Source of the DNA: Streptomyces sp. NRRL F-5727
GTDB lineage: Bacteria; Actinomycetota; Actinomycetes; Streptomycetales; Streptomycetaceae
Reading direction: 5' to 3'
Length of the DNA: 64,000 nt
Assembly (NCBI RefSeq): GCF_000719555.1
Contig: NZ_JOGX01000026.1
Location: 1-64,000 of the forward strand
Shown here: piece by piece, positions 1 to 6,998 of the stretch
How positions within the stretch are numbered: position 1 is the first letter of the stretch
Layout of the letters: every line of letters starts with the position of its first letter
The notes under the pieces: generated by a model
Database searches by the model: none
What the model was told of the DNA's origin: nothing
What the model saw: only the letters and a program-made list of their open reading frames with translations
Position numbers and translations under genes: made by a program

Positions 1-1
1 G

Positions 2-307
2 CCCACCACGCCCCCGACGACCCCGCCGACCACCCCGCCGGTCACCCCGAGCACCCTGCCCACCACACCGGCGACGACCCCGCCGACCACCCCGACCCCG
101 ACCCGGTCCACCTCCACCGCACCGGTGCCCCCGACCGAAACCCCGAGCGCCCCGCCCTCCAAGGGCTCCCTCGCTCATACCGGCGCCGACTCCAACGCGT
201 GGCTCCTCGCGGCCGGCGGCCTGCTGATCGCGGCCGGCGGCGGGGCGCTGATCGCGGCACGACGGAAGAAGACGCAGGACGAGGCGGAGACTCCCACCAC
301 CGGCTGA
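2..307 (+). CDS. Sortase-anchored surface protein, C-terminal part (LAHTG)
   Basis: The 3' end of a secreted wall-anchored protein whose start lies before the window. The frame open from base 2 gives a Thr/Pro-rich stretch of TTPP-type repeats, the usual wall-spanning stalk. It is followed by a sortase signal: LAHTG, a hydrophobic segment rich in Leu, Ala and Gly, and a basic RRKK tail. LAXTG is the form used by class E sortases of streptomycetes. After the basic tail the protein carries about 10 more residues (ending in PTTG), which is slightly long. Ligand and passenger domain cannot be known from this fragment. Confidence 0.85.
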   Translation, partial: PTTPPTTPPTTPPVTPSTLPTTPATTPPTTPTPTRSTSTAPVPPTETPSAPPSKGSLAHTGADSNAWLLAAGGLLIAAGGGALIAARRKKTQDEAETPTTG

Positions 308-368
308 TCAGAGGGACCTGTCAGGAGCCGAGGAGCGGGTACTCGGCACAGGTAGCCCCTCCCAGCCC

Positions 369-405
369 GAAGGCCCCGGGAACCACCATGGTTCCTGGGG
401 CCTTC
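369..405. terminator. Bidirectional hairpin terminator
   Basis: A near-perfect inverted repeat with arms GAAGGCCCCGGGAACC and GGTTCCTGGGGCCTTC around a short loop. It lies between the stop of the sortase substrate (plus) and the stop of the small minus-strand gene at 444, so it can end transcription from both sides. No long T-run follows, as is usual in Streptomyces. Confidence 0.75.
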
Positions 406-443
406 GCCATGTCTGCGGAGCCCGTTCCCGCTCCGCTACAGCG

Positions 444-596
444 TCAGACGCGCATGACGGCCACCGACGCGAGGGTGCCGGCCGCCCATGCGAGGAGCAG
501 GCCCTGCTCCCTGCTGAGGCCGTTCGCGTCGGCCCACCGCTTCGCGAGGGAACGCACGATCATTCCGGTCACCGCCGCTGCCGTATTCCTGGACAT
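444..596 (-). CDS. Small hypothetical protein (50 aa)
   Basis: A short minus-strand gene of 50 codons starting MSRNTAAAVTG and ending ASVAVMRV. The start is the ATG complementary to 594-596, preceded by AAAGGA at good spacing. An upstream in-frame ATG (to 647) has no such site. The first half is basic and amphipathic; the second half (from about residue 28) is Leu/Ala-rich and could pass or lie on a membrane. No family was recognised. It converges on the terminator at 369-405. Confidence 0.5.
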   Translation of the reverse strand: MSRNTAAAVTGMIVRSLAKRWADANGLSREQGLLLAWAAGTLASVAVMRV

Positions 597-703
597 GGAC
601 AAGTCCTTTCGAGAGGGGAGAGCAGCGTCCGATTTGGCGCCGCGCACCCACAGAAGCAGCGCAAACCTGCTGGTGGCAACGGGGGTCGGCCCGTTTGCAA
701 GTT

Positions 704-713
704 AGACCGGTCT
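704..713. promoter_or_regulatory. Short palindrome AGACCGGTCT upstream of the 769 gene
   Basis: A perfect 10-bp palindrome about 55 nt before the ATG at 769. The gene there encodes a DNA-binding protein, so this could be its own operator. A -10-like TACGCT lies a few bases before the ATG. Evidence is positional only. Confidence 0.25.
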
Positions 714-768
714 GGAGTGGGAGTACTCGGCTCGCGCGGCGTGCCGCAGCGCCCCTACGCTGCCCGGC

Positions 769-1875
769 ATGGCAGTCGAACCCCGTCTCCTACAGCGCGC
801 CGACCTTCTGCGCGCCGCCACATCCGCCGGCTTCAGCACCATGACCGCGAGGAAGCTGGAGAGCTTCATCAGCAACGGCCTGATGCCCCATCCCACCCGA
901 GCTGGCAACGACGGACGCCGCCCGGTCTGGATCTACCCGCCTGACAGCGACCGTCAGCTGGTCCAGCTCCTGCGCTGGCGCGAGCGCACACGGGACGTGA
1001 ACCTGCTGCGCGTCGTGCTGTGGGTCGAGGGCTTCCCTTTCGACCTCGACGCCGTCCGTACCTCCGCGACCATCGTGGTGGACGACCTGTCGCGCGAGCT
1101 GGAGCAGCTCCTTCAGGCCGAGGCATCCCGCCAGGGCCTCGACCCGGTCGACGACCAGGACACGGTCGTGGGCGCCCTCGCCGCGACCATGGCCGCGATG
1201 CGAGGCAAGAACGCGCTGCCCCGCCCGATCCGTGTCCCGGCCGACGACCGGGCAACGGCTGTCGCGCACATGTTCCAGATCTTCGCCCTGGGCACGCGGC
1301 CCGAGGTGACGGAAGACCAGGCAGGGACGATCGAGAAGGTCCTCGGCGTCTCGCCGGGCAGACGGCAGCGGGTGGAAGACGCCGAGCCGTGGCTGACCGG
1401 TCCGGCGAGCCTCCTCGTCGGCGCTGCCGACTTCGTGTCCCTGCCGCGAATGACCGAAGCGCTCGCCGAAGCCGCCGACGCCGAATGGGAGGAAGCCCGC
1501 TCGGTGGCCACGGCGCTCTTCCTCCAGCTCCCCATTGTCGCCCGGGCTATCGCCGCCCACACCGGCAAGGAGAACCCCGCAGGGCTCGGGGTGCTCGCCG
1601 GTTTCGACAGCGAGCCCCTCTTCGCCGTCCTCCTGCTCGCCTTCGCCCTGGGAGCACGCAGGGCCGATTGGTCCGGCAACGTCGAGGAACTGACCGACTC
1701 GCTTGCGCCATGGCCCGACCTCATCGGCGAGATGAAGCCGGTGCTCGACATGCAGCAGCACGAACTCGACCACAACCTCGCCGGCCACGGACCCGAGACG
1801 CGTGCCCGCACCGAAAGGATTATCCAGGCCCTTATGGACGGCGCGCTGGATCCAGGCCCCAGATCTGACTGCTAG
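769..1875 (+). CDS. MerR-like winged-helix regulator of unknown role
   Basis: 368 aa. Residues about 8-75 resemble a MerR-type winged helix: a helix-turn-helix (RADLLRAATSAGFST..KLESFISNGL), a wing containing RPVWIYP, then a helix with QLVQLLRWRER. The rest is an all-helical Ala/Leu/Glu-rich region with no recognised ligand domain and no cysteine cluster typical of metal-sensing MerR proteins. No ribosome-binding site is evident; the TACGCT just before the ATG would fit a leaderless transcript. The gene ends in GCTAGCTAG, where its TAG touches the TAG of the convergent gene. Confidence 0.6.
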   Translation: MAVEPRLLQRADLLRAATSAGFSTMTARKLESFISNGLMPHPTRAGNDGRRPVWIYPPDSDRQLVQLLRWRERTRDVNLLRVVLWVEGFPFDLDAVRTSATIVVDDLSRELEQLLQAEASRQGLDPVDDQDTVVGALAATMAAMRGKNALPRPIRVPADDRATAVAHMFQIFALGTRPEVTEDQAGTIEKVLGVSPGRRQRVEDAEPWLTGPASLLVGAADFVSLPRMTEALAEAADAEWEEARSVATALFLQLPIVARAIAAHTGKENPAGLGVLAGFDSEPLFAVLLLAFALGARRADWSGNVEELTDSLAPWPDLIGEMKPVLDMQQHELDHNLAGHGPETRARTERIIQALMDGALDPGPRSDC

Positions 1876-3405
1876 CTAGGCGTGGATCGGGGGCAGGTCG
1901 TAGCGGCTGACGGCCAGGTACGTTTCCGGGGTCGCCGCTTCGAGGAGCCCTTCGTCACTCGCCAGGTCGAGCTCCGGTTCCTCCGGACGGCGCAGCAGGT
2001 CGCGCCAGTCGCTCGTCTCTCCGCGCTCGTAGGCTTCCCGGAGCAGGGAGCGCAGCCGGGGGCGGGCTTCCTCCTGCCGCTCGTGGAAAATCCGCCGCTG
2101 AGCGAGCCGCTGCTCTTCCTGAGCCTCTTCGCTGCCCCGCTCGTCGACGGCCAGCTGGTCCTCGGCGCGCAGCCCCGGGGTGCGCCGGGCGATGGCGAGA
2201 TCTTCCTCGTGGAGGCGCGCGCAGACGGCGAAGAGCTTCCGGGACATGCCGAGATGTACCTCGGTGCCGGGGATACGGCAGGTGAGGAAGTCATCGATCC
2301 CCCAGGAGCGGATTTGGGCACGCGTGAAGTGCGCCTCGCCGTGAAGTGCCGCTCCGCGGAGGTCGGCTCGCATGGCGCGGGTGTGGTCGTCGTCCTCCAG
2401 CGGTGTGGTCAGTCCGTGGCGTCGGTGGCGCGAAGTACGGTCGGCCGGCACCGGGACGGTGCGCAACTGCGAGGCGGGAGCGGAGCGCAGCGCCTGGTAG
2501 ACGAGCATCTGGGCGCGGGCCGCGCCGATGAGCGCGTCGTCGTTGTCGCCGAGGTGGTCTTCGAGGTTGCCCGAGCCCGCCGCTGCCTCGCCGTCGGATC
2601 CGGCCGGAGGAAGGGGCGGCTGGCCGGGGTGCAGCGTGTGGTCGATGGTCAGGAAGAGGTCGTCCCCGGGTCGCACGGCGGCTCCGACCAGGACGCTGCG
2701 GTGCGCGTACGAGCCGAGGACCTTACTCCCGGACTCCAGCTGCGCCCACCCCTTGCGGAGGGTGCCGACGTCGCAGATACCACCCTTGGCCTCGATCAGC
2801 CAGTACACCTTCTCCGCCTCGTGCCGTCCCCACAGGTCCGGCAGCTTCCTCTTGGGGTCCTTGAAGGTGGCGCTCAGGGCGGGGATGGGGCCGCCGAGTT
2901 CGAGGTGCTCGGTCTGCCCCAGACCCAGCAGCGAGCGGCAGGCCCACTCGGTCATCGTCATGCCCAGCCGGTAGGCGGCAGCGCTCTTCGCCGTGCGCTC
3001 GGTGCCGTACGCGTAGACCGGGTTCAGCGTCAGGCGCCGGCCCCTAGCGCCCGGCACGGGGGGCTGGTGCTTGAAGGGGTGCCCACCGAGGTAGGCATAC
3101 AGCGGGGCGACGCGGGCGACGAGTTCTCCGTGTGCGTACCGCGGCTGGTTCTGCAGGTGCGGGGTGATGTCGCGGCCGACCTCGGTGGCCGCCTTGATGA
3201 TCTCCCGCCACGTGGTGGTCGGGGCGTACCAGCCGTCCGCCTTCGGGAACCCGTCCGTCGCGCTCCACGCCTTGTGCTTGGCCGTCCGCCACTGCTTCCA
3301 GGGCTTGTCCGCAGGACCGTTACGGAACAGGACCGGTATGTCGAAGCTGTCGGCGTAAGTGAGCGGCGGCTCGTCGGGGACGTGCGCGGGGATCATCGGC
3401 GTCAT
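1876..3405 (-). CDS. Candidate PD-(D/E)XK nuclease-fold protein (509 aa)
   Basis: A large protein with no close family recognised. Around residues 189-207 it carries PD, a short spacer, then a hydrophobic strand ending in EAK (VYWLIEAKGG), so D190, E205 and K207 have the order and spacing of a PD-(D/E)XK nuclease core. A following helix holds Q222. The last third is charged and coiled-coil-like (Arg/Glu-rich, about 370-470). The start is the ATG complementary to 3403-3405; a second ATG lies three codons in. An extended frame to 4572 exists but runs antisense over the GNAT gene. Nuclease activity is inferred from motif order only; no helicase or methylase partner is adjacent. Confidence 0.6.
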   Translation of the reverse strand: MTPMIPAHVPDEPPLTYADSFDIPVLFRNGPADKPWKQWRTAKHKAWSATDGFPKADGWYAPTTTWREIIKAATEVGRDITPHLQNQPRYAHGELVARVAPLYAYLGGHPFKHQPPVPGARGRRLTLNPVYAYGTERTAKSAAAYRLGMTMTEWACRSLLGLGQTEHLELGGPIPALSATFKDPKRKLPDLWGRHEAEKVYWLIEAKGGICDVGTLRKGWAQLESGSKVLGSYAHRSVLVGAAVRPGDDLFLTIDHTLHPGQPPLPPAGSDGEAAAGSGNLEDHLGDNDDALIGAARAQMLVYQALRSAPASQLRTVPVPADRTSRHRRHGLTTPLEDDDHTRAMRADLRGAALHGEAHFTRAQIRSWGIDDFLTCRIPGTEVHLGMSRKLFAVCARLHEEDLAIARRTPGLRAEDQLAVDERGSEEAQEEQRLAQRRIFHERQEEARPRLRSLLREAYERGETSDWRDLLRRPEEPELDLASDEGLLEAATPETYLAVSRYDLPPIHA

Positions 3406-3510
3406 GGAGACAACCCTGGCACGAGCCTGGACGCTCCCAGGACCGGGCCGCGGGCCTCCGGCCGTCGCCCGACGGCTGCCCGCCGCCGTCTCCGGGCTGC
3501 TGGGCGTAGC

Positions 3511-3516
3511 TAGGCT
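3511..3516 (+). promoter_or_regulatory. -10-like hexamer TAGGCT for a probably leaderless gene
   Basis: TAGGCT lies 7 nt before the GTG at 3523, the spacing expected if transcription starts at the start codon. No Shine-Dalgarno site precedes the GTG. No clear -35 is visible. Confidence 0.4.
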
Positions 3517-3522
3517 TTGGGA

Positions 3523-4203
3523 GTGACCGAACTGTCCACCCTGCCCGGCGACCCGTCCGAGCTGCGCCTGTGTATCTCCTACACCGATGACCTTGCCGAC
3601 ACCCCTCAGGCCGACACCCTGGAGCGGTGGGACGTGTCCGTCCTCCATGAGGAGAAGACGGTGGGATCGATCACCTTCTGTCGGGTACACCTCGACCGGG
3701 GTATGAACGCCGTCCGGGTCATGGAGGAGGAATCCGAAGAACTCGACGAGATCGCCCAGGCCCTGCTGGATCCGAGCACAGGGAACTTCACCGAGGACGC
3801 CAGCAGCTCGCTTCCGTACGTGGGGTCCTCTCTGCTCGTCATGGACAGGGTGACCCTGGACGAGCCGTGGCGCGGGCACGGCCTCGGCGCCATCCTCGCC
3901 ACTGAGGCGATCCACCGGCTCATGGCCGGCTGCCGCGCCATCGCATGCTCGCCGGGCGTCACCGACCTCAGCAGCGACCGCCTGAGGGATCGGACGGAGT
4001 GGGACCGGGTGACCGCCAAGATCGCCAGGGGATGGGAGCTCGTCGGGTTCCGGCAGTACCAGGGGAACGTTTACCTCCTCTCGCCGGCCTCGTTGGAGTT
4101 GGAGGAGCAACGCGGGGCAATGAGAGGGCGACTTGCGGACCTCGGCTTTGTCTGGCGCCGCACCCAAGCCCACGACATCTCGCCCCGACCTGGGGGTGGG
4201 TGA
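3523..4203 (+). CDS. GNAT-family acetyltransferase-like protein
   Basis: 226 aa from GTG 3523; a TTG two codons upstream is the alternative. The centre has the features of the GNAT acetyl-CoA fold: a strand VMDRVTLDEPWRGHGLG, where RGHGLG matches the R/Q-x-x-G-x-G/A pyrophosphate loop, followed by helix AILATEAIHRLMAG. The N-terminal 80 residues are acidic and carry no known domain. The substrate is unknown. It is divergent from the nuclease-like gene across 117 bp, so the two may share control. Confidence 0.6.
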   Translation: MTELSTLPGDPSELRLCISYTDDLADTPQADTLERWDVSVLHEEKTVGSITFCRVHLDRGMNAVRVMEEESEELDEIAQALLDPSTGNFTEDASSSLPYVGSSLLVMDRVTLDEPWRGHGLGAILATEAIHRLMAGCRAIACSPGVTDLSSDRLRDRTEWDRVTAKIARGWELVGFRQYQGNVYLLSPASLELEEQRGAMRGRLADLGFVWRRTQAHDISPRPGGG

Positions 4204-4632
4204 AGCTGCGGTCTCGTCGGGGGACAGCTTCGCTGCTGGACCTGAGGACCGCCGCCGCTTCCTCCGCGGAGGTGTAGGGTTTCGCCGCTCGTGGCACAGG
4301 CGGTGTCCCTTGATCTGCGGTTCTTCATCTGTCTCAGGTCGATGGCACAGCCGCCCAGTCTCACGAGCCGTGGCGTTTCCTACGGCCTCGGCCGACTCGC
4401 CGGACCCGGCGAGCCGTTGAACTGCGGTTTCTTTGTTCGATGCCGCCGTTCGATGCCGAGATCGTGAGATTGTGCCGCGAGATTTGAGACCCCACAGGAG
4501 GGCTCGCCATGCCAGTTCGCCTCTGGCAGACAGGAAAGATCGCGAAAGGACTGGTACACGCTTCAGGGGCATGTCAACCTAGACGACCCTTTCCGGGAAA
4601 CCCGGAAAATAGCAGGTCAGAGAGGTGATGTC
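4204..4632. other. Intergenic region with a perfect inverted repeat
   Basis: A 429-bp gap without a convincing gene; frames here are Arg/Ser-rich shadows. At 4590-4608 there is a perfect inverted repeat, TTTCCGGG-AAA-CCCGGAAA, 24 nt before the DUF317 start at 4633. It could be an operator or a leader hairpin. Confidence 0.5.
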
Positions 4633-4992
4633 GTGACAGTGGAGCTGAGTTCCGCAGGATTCCGGACCACGACCGAGCGCTTGAGGCTGCACGACTGGCT
4701 CCTGGGGCCGGGACAGGCGACCGAGGTCATTGACACCTTCCCCGCCGCGAACGGCGACTTCCACTTCATCGTCGACGACCGGGCCGACACCCATATCGCT
4801 TCCGCCGACGGCCGCTTCTACCTCGGCCACTTTCCCGCCGGCCGCCCCGGCGCCGAGCATGAGGGCTGGGTACTCGCGGTCACCGGCACCGCTCGGACTC
4901 CCGGCTGCAGGATCGTCTTTGATCCCCACACGCCGGCCCACCTGGTCGCGAGGACCGTCTCCGAGGTTCTGGCTACGGCCAAGCGTCTCTGA
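4633..4992 (+). CDS. DUF317-family protein (119 aa)
   Basis: Starts at GTG with a weak GAGAGG upstream. The sequence has the DUF317 pattern: GPGQATEVIDTFPAANGDFHF, then SADGRFYLGHFPAGRP, then EGWVLAVTGTARTPG..IVFDPHTPAHLVA. It corresponds to about one repeat of the longer DUF317 proteins. The family is largely confined to Streptomyces, is common in accessory islands, and has no known biochemical role. It is first in a three-gene plus-strand run (4633, 5061, 5382) and may be transcribed from the region with the 4590-4608 repeat. Confidence 0.7.
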   Translation: MTVELSSAGFRTTTERLRLHDWLLGPGQATEVIDTFPAANGDFHFIVDDRADTHIASADGRFYLGHFPAGRPGAEHEGWVLAVTGTARTPGCRIVFDPHTPAHLVARTVSEVLATAKRL

Positions 4993-5060
4993 CGGTGGCA
5001 CCGCCCCGGCGTTCCTGTTGTCCCCGCGCCTCTGCTTTCCCCGCCTTGCAAGGAGTGCAC

Positions 5061-5357
5061 ATGCCCGCATCTGCATCGGACATGACCGTCCGCCACCTGA
5101 TCGACCGCCTTGCCGCCCTGGATCCCGACACCTCCGTCCGCCTCGCCATCAATCCCTTCTTCCCCATGGCCCACCGTCTCGCTGACGTCCTCGTCGGGGA
5201 GGACCTGGACGGACAGCCGGTGGTGTACCTCGCCGAAGACGCCGAGGCCGTGCAGTACGGCTACCTGCCCCGGCCGGTCGCCGAGGCGCTGACCTGGATG
5301 CCGCCGGTCGACCCGCCGACGAGTTCGCGCCGCAGACTGCGCGCCGTCTCCCCCTGA
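5061..5357 (+). CDS. Hypothetical protein of the DUF317 gene run (98 aa)
   Basis: 98 aa starting MPASASDMTVRHLIDRLAAL. AAGGAG at 5050-5055 with 5-nt spacing fixes this ATG rather than the one at 4995. The central part (TSVRLAINPFFPMAHRLADVLV) reads as a compact alpha/beta fold, and the C-terminal quarter is Pro/Arg-rich. No family was recognised. It ends 24 nt before the CTG start of the next gene, in the same frame. Confidence 0.65.
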   Translation: MPASASDMTVRHLIDRLAALDPDTSVRLAINPFFPMAHRLADVLVGEDLDGQPVVYLAEDAEAVQYGYLPRPVAEALTWMPPVDPPTSSRRRLRAVSP

Positions 5358-5381
5358 TCGCCCGTACGACAAGGAGCACTT

Positions 5382-6182
5382 CTGCGCCCGTCCACGCCTT
5401 CCGATCCGTCCGACGTTCCGGCCCTTCCCGCCTGGTGGGTCACCCCGCGCCACCTTGCCGGTGACGACGGAGCACTCGCAGACCACGTCGCCTCCCACCT
5501 CTCCGCCGCCGGCTGGACTTCCCTGACACTCGCTCGCGGCCGTCGTGAACCTGTTGATCCGGACGATCCGGACGCGGTCCAGCAGGTGGTTCGCAGCACC
5601 GTGCTGTACGTCGCTCCCGACGGACTCCGCTGGGCCCAGTGGGTGCTTGCCGACGAACCGATCATCCTCGGAGACCTGCCGGTCGCGTGGACCGTCTCCG
5701 CCCGCCCGACCGCGGACGGGCTGGCTGAGTGGACTGCCTACTTCACCACCGGCGTCCCGCCCGAAGCCGTCGCCGACTTCCTGCTCGCCCTGGAGGCCCG
5801 TCCGGATCCGGCGCACGGATATGCAGGCCCGCACGTGGTCTTCGAGTCGCTCGCGGAGCGCGGCTGGGTCCGCGACATCGACAACCCGACTGCCTTCTCC
5901 GATCCGCAGCTGGCCGCGGGCATGGCACTGAGCCTCCTCCCGGAGTACCTCCAGGACGGAGACCCCCTCTGCCTCGACCCCACCGCCGAGCAAACCGGCT
6001 GGCTAGCCTGGTGTGAGCCCCGGATCGGGCGGGGCTACCTCTGGGCCACGGGGTTCTCCGCGAGCACTCCGCACGACCTCGTCGCCGCCTTCGCCGCCTC
6101 CCTCGCCTCTCCCGACCCTGTACTCCGGCACACCCTGCCCGGCGACAGCGAGGGACAACTCTCCCTGCGCCCTACCGTTTGA
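5382..6182 (+). CDS. DUF317-family protein with apparent CTG start (266 aa)
   Basis: Two DUF317-like units. The N-terminus reads AWWVTPRHLAGDDG, the family hallmark, then WTVSARPTADGLAEWTAYFTTGVPPEAVADF. The second unit ends near TPHDLVAAFAASLA. The coding frame runs back to a CTG at 5382, and AAGGAG sits 5 nt before it at 5371-5376. No ATG, GTG or TTG occurs between the in-frame stop at 5355 and the CTG. The first conventional start (GTG 5586) would remove 68 residues including the conserved WVTPRHLAG segment. CTG initiation is therefore likely, unless a start codon has been lost by mutation. Function unknown. Confidence 0.7.
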   Translation: MRPSTPSDPSDVPALPAWWVTPRHLAGDDGALADHVASHLSAAGWTSLTLARGRREPVDPDDPDAVQQVVRSTVLYVAPDGLRWAQWVLADEPIILGDLPVAWTVSARPTADGLAEWTAYFTTGVPPEAVADFLLALEARPDPAHGYAGPHVVFESLAERGWVRDIDNPTAFSDPQLAAGMALSLLPEYLQDGDPLCLDPTAEQTGWLAWCEPRIGRGYLWATGFSASTPHDLVAAFAASLASPDPVLRHTLPGDSEGQLSLRPTV

Positions 6183-6262
6183 CCCCCGGGGCCAGCCGCC
6201 AGCAGGGCCTCGTACCTTTTCGAGTCCAACAGCCGTCCCTCAGCACACACAGCAGCACAAAC

Positions 6263-6302
6263 AGGGCCCGGTGCCAGGTCATTCGACCTGGCACCGGGCC
6301 CT
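6263..6302. terminator. Strong hairpin terminator
   Basis: A perfect 18-bp stem (AGGGCCCGGTGCCAGGTC and its complement) with the loop ATTC. It lies between the convergent DUF317 gene (plus) and the 6474 gene (minus) and fits bidirectional termination. Confidence 0.85.
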
Positions 6303-6473
6303 TTGGCGAGCATCCTTGGATTCTTCCGGGAGGTCGGGCCGCCCGGCACGTGGTTTCCTCCGGACCGGCTCGGCGCATACCCTCAGCGGCGTGGAGGCCG
6401 GCGGCGAGCTCGCGGCCCGGGAAGCCAGCCTCACCCGGGGCGGCTGAGCAGGGCGCGGGACCACGTCACCGGT

Positions 6474-6893
6474 TCAGAGGCCGAAGTCGTCCAAGCCCTC
6501 GTCCAGGGACCCGTACGTCGAGCTGGTGGGACCGGCGTTCCGGTTGAACCATTCGAGACTCAGGCGAGGCTCCGGCGTCACATGCTTGGCAGGGCACCGG
6601 AGCCAGATCTGGCCCTCCACCGCGAGGATGGCCCAGTCGCGGTACGCCGCGCACTGCGGGCAGGAGCGGACTTCGCCCCCCAGGACCAGCGGCCGGCGCC
6701 ATACCAGGAAGCGCTTCGTGCTCAGATCGAGCCGGAGGTCCGCCGGGAGGAAGTCCTCGCCCGCCGGCGCGGCCGAGGTCTCCTCGACGGGCGCGGCCTC
6801 CTGCGGCCATGTCGGCGCTGGGTAGTTCAACCACGGCGCACCCGCCGGCCCCAGCTCGCCCTCGCTCTTCCGCGCCTTCCTGCGCCCGAACAT
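6474..6893 (-). CDS. Hypothetical protein with a putative Zn-binding Cys/His cluster (139 aa)
   Basis: 139 aa; starts MFGRRKARKSEGELG (basic) and ends in an acidic Ser/Asp/Gly tail. Residues about 75-105 contain SCPQCAAYRDW and then LRCPAKHVTPEP, giving C-x2-C and a distant C/H pair, as in a zinc ribbon. No family name can be given. It is the last gene of the minus-strand mobile-element module, 105 nt after the relaxase stop, and may be cotranscribed with it. Confidence 0.55.
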   Translation of the reverse strand: MFGRRKARKSEGELGPAGAPWLNYPAPTWPQEAAPVEETSAAPAGEDFLPADLRLDLSTKRFLVWRRPLVLGGEVRSCPQCAAYRDWAILAVEGQIWLRCPAKHVTPEPRLSLEWFNRNAGPTSSTYGSLDEGLDDFGL

Positions 6894-6998
6894 ACGGCCT
6901 CCCCTCGCATTCGGCTGCCTCGCCCCGGCAGCGGACGACGAGAGTGCCCCACGGGTGGGACGTCGGGCAACTTTCGAATCCGTGAACGGCGGGGCCGG

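Noticed and set aside
3406..4572. N-terminal extension of the nuclease-like gene
   Set aside because: Antisense to the GNAT gene and without ribosome-binding site at the upstream ATG; composition is shadow-like.
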